Shown here: positions 10,940-21,500 of the stretch, piece by piece | How positions within the stretch are numbered: position 1 is the stretch's first letter | How the letters are laid out: each line of letters starts with the position of its first letter | Source of the DNA: Bemisia tabaci | Lineage: Eukaryota > Arthropoda > Insecta > Hemiptera > Aleyrodidae | Direction: 5' to 3' | Assembly: GCF_918797505.1 (NCBI RefSeq) | Contig: NC_092802.1 | Location: forward strand, 20,729,883 to 20,793,882 | Length of the DNA stretch: 64,000 nucleotides | Program-made: the position numbers and the translations under genes | Notes under the pieces: model-generated | The model's database searches: none | Told to the model about the DNA's origin: nothing | The model's input: only the letters and a program-made list of their open reading frames with translations

Positions 10940-11245
10940 TTATAAAGTTGGATTTTTGTAAAAGCGAAAAAAAATTGTACATGTGGTGAAAATAAAAACT
11001 ATTTGTTTACATACGCTAACGACGTTCCGAGAATTCTCCCACCTTCAGAGCATCATCATACACAGATTTACATAAACACTACATAATGGCATTTTCCCAT
11101 CACATACTGTGTTGTTCACGTAAATCTACATGCGTTAATACTCTGAGTATGGGAGAGTTCCCGTGACGTCATTAGCTAATGTAAATAAATCGTTTTTTTC
11201 TTCATGAACTGTGTTTTTGGCTACGAAAATCTAACTTTATATCGT
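10940..11245. mobile_element. Inverted-repeat element (~305 bp)
   Basis: Ends ATAAAGTTGGATTTTTGTA and TACGAAAATCTAACTTTAT are inverted, and inverted similarity continues inward (GAATTCTCCCACCTTCAGAG against CTCTGAGTATGGGAGAGTTC). No ORF. Confidence 0.7.
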
Positions 11246-11349
11246 GACACTGATAAACGCAAGCACCTTCAATTAATTAGAAACCATTCTGTGTGAATTT
11301 AATAACTCACCGGCATTTGACAGCATTTCAGCGCCACTTCTGGACCTCA

Positions 11350-11472
11350 ACAGCCAACTGCAAGAGGGTCGACGTCACATCACATCAAAATGAGCCTTAG
11401 TTCAGCATCAGTAGCCAACTGCAAGAGGATCGACGTCACATCACATCAAAATGAACCTCAGTTCAGCATCAG
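11350..11472 (-). repeat. Tandem duplication of ~61 bp just past the zinc-finger stop codon
   Basis: Two near-identical head-to-tail units share the core GCCAACTGCAAGAGG (G/A) TCGACGTCACATCACATC and end GTTCAGCATCAGT. They lie immediately downstream of the stop, so they are probably in the 3' UTR. A possible ATTAAA signal (minus strand, 11303-11298) lies about 180 bp past the stop, but I cannot confirm the polyadenylation site. Confidence 0.7.
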
Positions 11473-11481
11473 TCAGGAGCT

Positions 11482-12519
11482 TCACGTTTGGTTAGCTGCA
11501 ATATCCGTCGCTTTTTCTCTGGAGCACTGCTTCTGATGAATTTCCGAATGTTTACTTTGCACTCCTTTTCGGCGGTCATTATGCCCGGTTTTTCCTCTAT
11601 CATGTTGCTGCCTACGATGTATTTTGAGGTAATGCTCACTGGCAAAGCCCTTTTCACACTGGGAGCATTTATACGGTTTGCTATCCTCGTGGTTATTCAA
11701 ATGTGCTTCCAAACTACTCTTGCGTAGAAACTTAGCATCACACACGGTGCAGCTGAACTGCGCGCTTGGCGAGTGCACTTTGGAGTGCTGGTTTAGGTTG
11801 GACTGCGTTTTGTACGATTTGCCACATTTCTGGCAAACGAAAGATTTCACGTCCGAGTGTACGATCATGTGTGCGTCAAGGCTCGATTTCTTCATGAATC
11901 CTTTCTTACATTCCTCACAGGTGAATTTGAAGTTGTTTTTGTGAACTGACTGCACGTGGTTATCCATCAGCCTCTTTTGGCTGAACGTCTTCTGACAGAA
12001 TTCGCAGGTGAATTTGATGACCTTCAAGCAAAGGTCAATGTGAACGGCGAGGTTCCAATTGTTGGAGAATTTCTTCCCGCAATATTGGCAGATCTGTCGG
12101 TCCTGCTGGGTGTGCAGGGCTGCGTGAATGCGAAGGCTGGACTTTTGCATGAATCGTTTGTTGCAAACTTTGCAGCTGTGTTTGAATTTACCTGCGTGTT
12201 TGAGGATGTGGTCCTCCAGGTGGTGTTTCTGACGGAAAGGCTTCCCGCACAGTTCGCACAGGTAGTGGAATTTACCACTGTGGATCAGGAGATGTTGTGC
12301 CATTTTAAGTTTGGATTTGAAGCCCTTGCCGCAGTCAGAGCAGAAAGCGGAAAACTTTCCAGGCACCGTGTGATTCTCGGCAGGAGAAGCTGCAACCTTG
12401 TCTGCCGGTCCATTTTCTTTGGGTTGAAGCTGGTGATCTGGATCTTGTCCTGTGGCATCACAATCTTCAATTTGACTCGCTGAATTTTCTTTCGATGTTG
12501 AGTTTGAAAACTCAGTTAC
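11482..12519 (-). CDS. ZAD zinc-finger gene, coding exon 3 (nine C2H2 fingers)
   Basis: 346 codons including the stop, from acceptor CTGCCCGTAG|GTAACTGAG to TGA at 11484-11482. After a ~55-residue acidic linker come nine fingers with near-regular spacing. The first contains CSDCGKGF and the last contains CSQCEKGF. Finger 4 ends H-x3-C (NLAVHIDLC) rather than H-x3-H, a C2HC variant that can still bind zinc. Linkers are mostly S/AGKF or similar, not canonical TGEKP. The C-terminal ~40 residues are basic (Lys, Arg, His, Gln). The finger array predicts sequence-specific DNA binding in the nucleus. Confidence 0.85.
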   Translation of the reverse strand, partial: VTEFSNSTSKENSASQIEDCDATGQDPDHQLQPKENGPADKVAASPAENHTVPGKFSAFCSDCGKGFKSKLKMAQHLLIHSGKFHYLCELCGKPFRQKHHLEDHILKHAGKFKHSCKVCNKRFMQKSSLRIHAALHTQQDRQICQYCGKKFSNNWNLAVHIDLCLKVIKFTCEFCQKTFSQKRLMDNHVQSVHKNNFKFTCEECKKGFMKKSSLDAHMIVHSDVKSFVCQKCGKSYKTQSNLNQHSKVHSPSAQFSCTVCDAKFLRKSSLEAHLNNHEDSKPYKCSQCEKGFASEHYLKIHRRQQHDRGKTGHNDRRKGVQSKHSEIHQKQCSREKATDIAANQT

Positions 12520-15500
12520 CTACGGGCAGAAAGAAAAAACATACTCAATTGAAGCTGAACGATTTCTTTCATCGAACACTGAAAAAAAATTCTCGGCGTT
12601 TTTACCAAGGTCCTTTGGTACCTTTACCATCTCACTTTTTTTTACCAATTATTGGTAATTTTACCAAGACAGACTGGTAAGCTTACCTAAAAACCGGTAT
12701 TTTTACTGTTTTTTCAGGTAAGAATACCACTTTTATTGGTAATCAATTTCCGGTAACTTTGCCGTTTTATCTCGGTAATTCTACCACAGTCGATGGAAAA
12801 TATTGGAGTTTTTACCAAAGTCCAGTAAAATTACCGCGAAAGTTCAATAATTTTACCGAGATTTCTCGGTAAAATTACCAATTCCATAAATGGTAATTTT
12901 ACCAAGATAAACTGGGATCAAATAGAACCCCGAATTCTGGGTAATTTTACCCTTTTCTTAGTAAATACACCGAGATTTTTTTTTTCAGTGAAACTATCAT
13001 AACCTAGATCAGGATCATCAAGAAAAAAGAACCGGTACAATGCTAATATTTTTCTTTGAGTCCAGGGGCAATCACGCGGGGTTCTGTTCCCAAACCAGAA
13101 GACTTACTTCCCCCCCCCCCCCCTTTCATTAGCTCTCTCATTGAAGCGGTCTATTGGCAGCGTCCTGGATGCTTCTTAGCAAAGCTGTGCGAGGGTACCT
13201 TACTGCCGTGATAGCAAAGAGAGCAGTAAGTGCATTCCTGTATGAGCCATAATGGAGCTGTTGCATGTGTATGTGTGAGGAATTTGCAATTCGACCGTTG
13301 TTTCTTATGTAAAAGTTCGCGAGAAACACGATGGTGCCACTGGTTTTCTCTGAAATCAACTCCCAAGCTCAAAAAAAGCTCTCAAGTTGAGGCCAAAATG
13401 GAGGGGATATCCCACGCTATTCTGAGAGTCCACCTCTACATCAAGACAAACTCTCCATGCAAAGATAGGGAGCAAATACATTGACAGGGCTGCCACTTAA
13501 TTTGGGGACTCCAAAACTGAAAACACGGCATCACTGCTAAAGTATTTGCTCCCTATCTTTGCATGGAGAGTTTGTCTTGATCTAGACGTGGACTCTCAGG
13601 GTAGGGTGGGATATCCCCTCCATTTTGGCCTCAACTTGAGAGCTTTTTATGAGCTTGGGATATGATTTCAGAGAAAACCAGTGGCACCATCGTGTTTCTC
13701 GCGAACATTTACATAAGAATCAATGGTCAAATCTCAAATCCCTCACACATGCAACATCTCCATTAGCACATGCTTTTATGTGTCTCGCGGGTCATCCCAG
13801 CATGCCTTACTGCTCTCTTCACTATCACGGCAGCTTACATCCTCGACCGTAGCCAAGGTACCACAAAATACTTGTTACATGGGCACAAGCTCCTACAGTT
13901 CTTGCCCCAGATTTGCAAGTGCAATAGTACCCCGGTATTGGCTCTGCATCTGGATTTTTATCGTCTTAATTTTAACCTTCACGAATTATGTAATAATAAT
14001 AATAATAAAAAAAAAAAAACTTGGAATAAATTGACAGAATTTTTTTCAAATAAAAAGTGGAAATCAGAAACAAAATGAGAGCAGTGACTCGTCTAGCGCT
14101 CGATGGGGCGCACAGTGGATCGAGTCAATGAGGAGGGTCGGACATGATCTAAAAACTTTAAAAGCAAATATCGTCAGTGATTATGAAATGTTAATGTTTA
14201 AAAAACAGTTTCATGGGTTTTCTCGTTAATTTTCCGTATGAAACAAACACCCCTTACAATTAAAATTCTGGCGAGATGAAAGTAAAATTTTATAATTTTT
14301 CTGAATAATTTCATGCCCAACATCTTCCAAAGACTCGTTCCACTGTGCGACGATTGGGTATCCGGGCCGGATGTGATCATGAGAGGTGAAATTTCATGTG
14401 ATAACAGTGATAAAACTCCTGGGAATGGAAAATATATCACACGTACATATGAAATGAAGATTTAAAGTCGCCTTGTGTTTCGAATCATGGAAAAGATGCG
14501 AACTCTAATCAACCCTGGCACACCGACACATAAGTCCAGCTGGAATTCTGCGTCATTACTAAGCACCTTGTCCTGTGCGTAAGATGACCCGAAAAGTTCC
14601 CAGGTTTGAACGTTTTAAGAGCGGCGTGGGTAGATGAGTAAAATCCTGAACGTACTGTGGAGTAAAAAGTTCCCATTTAGCATTTTCTTGGCGTAACTTA
14701 ATAACTACAACGAGCTATTCTGCCGTAATAAGGAATAACGCCGTATAAACCTTCGCGCGATGCGATGCCAAATTTCTTCAACGCGTGATCGGTGCTCTCC
14801 ACAAGGTCTCAGGTCTGGGTCCGACATCATGGGAGAATGCAATAGTGTATTTTCTTCGGAAAATACACTAAAAGGGGGGAGATAGAGAGAAAAAAAAGGA
14901 GACGTCGAGTAATTAAAACAACAGGGGGACACCGGGAGATGAAGAGGTTTCTTGAGTACACTTCGTAGAAGAAGTGACATCGCAGAGATCGGCACTTCGA
15001 AAATTCTTGAGACGATGAACATTTTTGGTCGTGAGAATTAAAGGAGAACTGGACACCGCACCGAACTGGCGGCCCAAATGATAATCCTAGACGGAACTCT
15101 GAGCGGCCAACCAAAAAAGTGCGATCATCCCATCGGGTTTAAAAAATCTTCAAAAATTACAGGTAATGTAAATTAAAATCGCGGCTCGTACCCTTATATT
15201 TCCCAAAGGATGCTTCAGGTCACATCAATCCTCCTAATTTTCACTACAAAATCGCGTAAAATACGCGACACTTATATCAACGCGCGCAAAATATTTATCA
15301 ACGCCGGTAACCTCGGATCGGCGAAAACCTATGTTTTTCCTTCAATTTTGCGTGATACCACATACCTACTTCGGAGTTCGAATAGTTGCTCGATTGGTAT
15401 CCACGTGTGAAAATGAAGGCAGTGAAGCGAGTTTCAACTGAAAATCCCGCGAAGAGGGCGACATTTTCAACGGATCTGCGGAGTCAAAAAAATATTACTC

Positions 15501-18500
15501 GCACTTTTCAACTCGGTATCGGAATAAATTAGGGGATTGTCACAGCTGAATCGCGGTAAATTACGCGTAATTTAAATGAATATAGCAAAGTAACCTTGAA
15601 TGGAGATGTTGCATGTGTGAGGGATTTGCGATTTGCCCGGTGATTCTTGTGTAAAAGTTCGCTAGAAACACGATGTTGCCACTGGTTTTCTCTGAAATCA
15701 ACTCCTAAGCTCAAAAAATGCTCTCTAGTTGAGGCCAAAATGGAGGAAATATCCCGCGCTATCCTGAGAGTCCACCTCTACATCAAGACCAACTCTCAAT
15801 GCAAAGATAGGGAGCAAATACATTAGCAGGGTTGCCGTGTTTTCAGTTTCGAAGTCCCCAAAAAAAGTGACAGCCCTGTCAATGTATTTGCTCTCTATCT
15901 TTCCATGGGGAGTTTGTTTTGATGTAGAGGTGGACTCTCAGGGTAGCGTGGGATATCCCCTCCATTTTGGCCTCAACTTGAGAGCTTTTTCTGAGCTTGA
16001 GAGTTGATTTCAGAGAAAACCAGTGGCACCATCGTGTTTCTTGCGAACTTTCACAAAAGAATCAGTAGTCAAATCGCAAATTCCTCGCAGATGCAACATT
16101 TCCATTTTCCATCGGTTGATGATGCAGGGGTGCGAAAACTCCTCGACAACGCAGCTGGGCGGGTCGTTATCGGTCGCGTGCTCACGTTTGAAAATGGGAA
16201 GGCCGGCAATACCGCGTTTCTCAAGTTAAACTGCGGTAAAAATAAAGTGTTTCTCGCAACATCGCGGTAAAAATCCCGTGTTTTTCGCCAAATCGCAGCA
16301 ATTCTACACACAGCGACTTACATAGTCATATTATTAAAATTTCAGAGGAAAAACGGGTTTTCAAAATGGGAAGGCTCAGAACTCTTTGCATCCCTGCGGC
16401 CATGCATACAAAATGGCACACGATCTTCACTTTCATGCATGTATATCTTGGAGTATAGGCAACTTTTATATCAATGCGATTGAAATATTCATAAACATCC
16501 GTAACATCGGATCGGCGAAAACCTATGATTTTCCTTCAATTTTGCGAGATACCACATACCTACTCCGGAGTTCGAATAGTTGCTCGATTGATTTCCGCGT
16601 GTGAAAATGAAGGCAGTGACGCGAGTATCATTGGCACAACGCGTGAGATGCGCGACAGTTACGTTGAATCGAAAGAAATTTATCATTTTTCAACTCGAAC
16701 TGAAGTTAACGCGCGATTTTTCAACCGATTTTGGACAAATAAAATGAGAAACTAGGGAATGGTCGCAGCTGAATCGTGGCAAATGCGCGATTTAAAAGGA
16801 AGTTAATGGAATCTTTAAAAATTACGCGTAATTGAAATGAATATCGCAGAATTCACTGGAAAAAAAAACACATTGGATCCAGAGTCCAGACTCTTAAAAA
16901 CATTAACAAGAAAAAATACTCTTGATTCAATCGGATTTTTGCTTAAATCAAGAACCAAGCCTCTTAATTTGAGCGGATTTCCTTTTGATTCAAGCAAAAA
17001 TCTGATTGAATCAAGAGTATTTTTTCTTGTCAATGTTTTCAAGAGTCTGGACTCTAGATCCAATGTGTTTTTTTTTGCCCAGTGATAGCATTAAATTTCC
17101 CATAGGTCGTTTCAGAATAAAACAATTCACTTCAATATCGCGGAGTAAAGGCGACTTTCACAACAATGCGAGCTAAATATTCAATAACGTCAGTAACATC
17201 GGATCGGCGAAAACTTATGATATTCCTTCAATTTTGCGATATACCACATACCTACTCCGGAGTTCGAATAGTTGCTCGATTGATTTCCGCGAGTAAAAAT
17301 GAAGGCAGTGACGCGAGTTTCACCTGCAAATCGCGTCAAGTGCATGCGCGACATTTCAAACGGATACGTTGAAGAAAAAAGAAATTACTCACTTTTTAAC
17401 CGACAGATTGTGGAAAAAGAAAATGAAAAGTTAGGGAACTGTCACAGCTGAATCGCGGCAAATGCGCGATATGTCAAGAGGTTTTGTGGAATCTCTAAAA
17501 TTTAACGCGTGTTCTCCTCTATGCCGCGAAATTCCCAACGGTTAAGATCACAAAATGCCACACAATTTTCACCTTAAAATCGCGGAATATACGCGACTTT
17601 TGTATTGATGTGAGCAAAATAGTCATAAAAATCAGCAACATCGGATCGGCGAAAACCTATGATTTTCCTTCAATTTTGCGTTTCAATTTCCCAGCGGATG
17701 CGTTGAATCCACTCACTTTTCAACTCGGTGTCAAAGTAAATTCCCACGATTTTTCAACTAATCGTGGGGAGGGGGTTTTAGATATTAGGGGATAGTCAAA
17801 ACTGTACGGCGGCCAATACGCGGTGTGTCAAGAGGTTTTGTAGAATCTTTGAAAATTAAGCGTATATTAGGTAAATAAATATCGCAGAGTAGCATTGAAT
17901 TTCCCATCGGTCGATTAAGAATTCAACAAGTCACACGATTTTCACTTCAATATCGCGGAATAAAGGCGACTTTTATATCAATGCGATTAAAATATTCATA
18001 AACGTCCGTAACTTCGGGTCGGCGAAAACCTTTGATTTTCCTTCAATTTTGCGAGATACCACATACCTACTTCGGAGTTCGAATAGTTGCTCGATTGATT
18101 TCCGCGTGTGAAAATGAAGGCACTGACGAGAGGATCCTCTGCAAATCGCGGTAAGTGCGGGTAGGGTTCTGGGAGTTGTACACTCCAGAGATACAGGAAC
18201 AATATCAAGTCAAAATATTGGTGATGAAGAAATTATAATGTTTGAATCGTCCCGAAAAAATTAACAACACAGTATCGATAATCAATAGCGCACGAGATGT
18301 GAATCAAAGGAAACAAGTAAATCGCTTGTATAATTGTCGTTGTCTCAGAGGACTTGGGTAAAATATTTGTTCGTCTAAAAAAAATTATGAGTGTCGCTAA
18401 GGACTGGAGGAGCTTACCTGTCCGCTTGACTTGAAATTGGAGGTCGAACTGCGGGAGCCTTCCAGAGCCCAAAAACCTCGGTCCCTGGACAACCCTTATT

Positions 18501-21500
18501 GGGGCAGCCCTCAGCGTACCCCATGCTATCCCTGATTGGCTGGTCCAAGAACCGATGCTAAGCTCTGGTTGGTCCTGCTGGTTTTAGGCTTACTGACCTT
18601 TACTTTCCCGTTACGCGGGTTCCTCCCCTCGCAGCGGGCTCCGACAAAGGCCCGTACGATAAATCTGGCTTACCTGGCCTCGACACTTTTATGGCCGAAA
18701 CCTTTTAATTTCGTTACGGTTGCCCCGAGTCACTTGTGTTTTCTAAGAATGACTCTTACAATTTGATCCCTGATACATGTGCAGGTGCATTCCGTCGCGT
18801 TTTTGTATTTTGTCAGTTTAGGCGGCGTGCCTTGTTGCTCGATTTATCTTTTTAATACTAGATTACTCTTAGGTCACTACATGCGCGACATTTCCAACGG
18901 ATACGATGAATCAAAAGAAATTACGCACTTTTAAACAAGGTAAAGGAGTAAATGCGCGATTTTGTAGCAACCGATTTTGAAAAGAAAATGAATAAGAAAT
19001 TAGGGATTTTGGAAAAATGAAATGCGAATTTAAGAAATAGTCACAGCTGAATCGCGGCTAATGTACGATTTAGCAGGAGGTTTCGTAGAATCTTCAAAAA
19101 TTACGCGTAATTTAAATGAATATCGCAGAACAGCCTTGAACTTCCTGGTGGTTGCTTAAGATCACAGCAATTCCTCCAATATACAATATAGAAAAAAAAT
19201 GAAAAAAGAGATTAGGAGATAATCACAGCTGAATCGCGGCAAATGCACGATGATGTAACAGGAGGTTTTGCGGAATTTTTTTAACATTTGACGTGTATTC
19301 ACTTCAATTCCGCAAAGCCAGCGGTTCAGATCACAGCATGTCACACAATTTTCAGCTCAATATCGCCGAATATGGGGAGAATTTCATATACACGCGAGCA
19401 AAATATTCATGAAAATTAGTAACTTCGGACCGGCGAAAACTTATGATTTTCCTTCAATTTTGCATGATACCACATACCTACTCCGGAGTTCGAATAGTTG
19501 CTCGATTGATTTCCGCGTGTGAAAATGAAGGCAGTGACGCGAGTTCAATCGGAAAATCCCGTGAGGAGCGGAATATTTCCTACGGATACGTTGAATCAAA
19601 AAAATTCCTCATTTTTCAACTCGATACCAGAGTAAATGCGCAATTTTTCAAACGATTTTGGACGAATAAAATGAGAAATTTGGGGGTAGTCACAGCTGAA
19701 TCACGGCAAATGCGCAATTCAACAGGAGGATTAATAGAATCTTTAAAAATTACGCGTAATTGGAATGAATATCGCAGAGTAGCATTGAATTTCCCAACGG
19801 TCGATTAAGAATAAAACAATTCACTTCAATATTGCGGAATAAAGGCGACTTTCACATCAATGCGAGCAAAATATTCATGAACGTCAGTAATGTCGGATCG
19901 GCGAAAACCTATGATTTTCCTTCAAATCTGCATGATACCACATACCTACTCCGGAGTTCGAATAGTTGCTCGATTGATTTCCGCGTGTGAAAATGAAGGC
20001 AGTGAAGCGAGTTTCCTCTGAAAACCCAGTGAGGTGCGGAATATTTCCAACGGATACGTTGAATCAAAAAAATTCCTCATTTTTCAACTCGATACCAAAG
20101 TAAATGCGCGATTAAAAAAAAAATAATAATAATAATAATTAGGGGATAGTCACGGCTGAATCGCGGCAAATGCACGATGGAACAGGAGGCTTTGCGGAAT
20201 TTTTAACATTTAACGCGTAGGTATTCACTTCAATGCCGCAAATTTCCCAGCGGTTAAGATCACAACATGTCACACAATTTTCACCTCAATATCGCGGAAC
20301 ATCGGGGACTTTCATATACATGCGAGCAAAAAGTTCATACTTAAGCATTAATTCAGAAGCATTAGTAACGTCAAAATTTCAGTAATTGATTAGGTACTTG
20401 AAAATAATTCGTCCTAGGAAGCGAGAAATTTGGCTAAGTTCATTTCTCATTAATACTAACAAGTAGTAAAAATTATGAACAGATCTGAGATGTTAGAATT
20501 CATGCCCTGGATGAATTGACATAGAATGAGGTAATTTCTTCCTTTCCCTCCCTTTCATTACTTGAATTTTTATGTTAAGTTCTTCAGAGATGTACCTAAA
20601 TGGTCTTTTGATGTTAAGGCACTTCTGAAAAATAAACTCATTCTAGTAACTGATACCTTCTTTCTATCTTCTTCTTCCTTCCTCCTTTTTTTCAAGTGAA
20701 TGAGGCCCAGGCTTCCCCCTTCTCCCCCCTTATGTCTCCCCCTGGATGCGCCAAAGGTTGATGTATGAATTAATACTTCGTCTGGTGTGACATGTCAACG
20801 TCACAATGCATTTACTCAAGTCCCTCAAGCTCCGACCCTACAACTTAAAAGATATGGTAAGTACTAACCTCATGACTTTCTTCCTGTGGATTCTGAACAT
20901 CCCGGTTGATGCACCCATCATTGCCCTTTGGATTGTCCAAATCTAAAGATGAGTTCATTTCTTGGCAATTTTTCGCAGCGTCTGGATCCTCTGATAAATC
21001 TGCTGGTTGAAACCACTCCAAAGAGGGGATCTTCTTTTCCTCCACACCACGAATGTTGATAATTGTCACGGTCCTAGTGAGCGTGTCGGTCAAGTTTTTT
21101 TTTACCGATTCAAGCTTGCCCTCTAGGCTCTCTACAGTCTCAATAAGGTTGAAACAGCGGCAGCACAAGAAATGATTCTCGATGCTCAAGTATTTGTGGA
21201 GCTCTCTAGGGACAAATTCCAGAAGTTTGGAGACGATAGGTGTTTTCGTTGCTGAAGTCACCGGGAACTCACTGTTGGTGTGAATGAACTGAGTGGCCGG
21301 CATTGTGGTTGTTGACAGATCACAGATGAAACAACGCAAGGTTATGGAGCATGGATTCACTTCTGAGAGATTGGCTTCCCCACTGCCTAAGATTTTTTCA
21401 GCATGGTCTACAGAAATCTAAAATGAAAGAAACAAAAAAATAAAATTGAGAGGATGGAAAATTATAATTAGGTAGACATCATAAGTTACATTTGGACTAA

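Larger units (their letters stand above)
15200..20340 (+). repeat. Degenerate tandem array, period ~460 bp
   Basis: A block with CATACCTACTCCGGAGTTCG, AATAGTTGCTCGATTGATTT and ATCGGCGAAAACCTATG recurs near 15328, 16518, 17210, 18027, 19437 and 19908, with partial units such as 17655. Each unit also has GTCACAGCTGAATCGCGGC and ATTACGCGTAAT. Spacing varies from ~370 to ~480 bp once insertions are removed. The array is interrupted by a foldback (15601-16104), a CACTGG element (16854-17084) and an unrelated ~720-bp insert. Confidence 0.85.
12520..20868 (-). other. Large intron 2 of the ZAD zinc-finger gene, filled with repeats
   Basis: About 8.35 kb between donor GAG|GTTAGT and acceptor CCCGTAG|GTA. 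It contains a CACTGA-family element (12577-12990), two foldback elements (13194-13862 and 15601-16104), another inverted-repeat element (14106-14348), a degenerate array with ~460-bp period (15.2-20.3 kb) and an unrelated insert within that array (~18150-18868). Between 14350 and 15200 I see only a truncated element end near 14718-14782. No exon is convincing in this interval. Confidence 0.6.

Noticed and set aside
11488..12483. Long plus-strand frames over the zinc-finger exon
   Set aside because: Antisense shadows of the finger-coding exon; the minus strand has the C2H2 pattern.
13230..14078. Several 70-100 codon frames
   Set aside because: They fall in foldback arms or simple AT-rich sequence.
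16815..17085. Overlapping frames on both strands giving nearly the same peptide
   Set aside because: Caused by the palindromic CACTGG element, not a gene pair.
18536..18766. 76-codon plus-strand frame in the insert of the tandem array
   Set aside because: Hydrophobic but unrecognised, without promoter or splice context; probably part of a decayed element.
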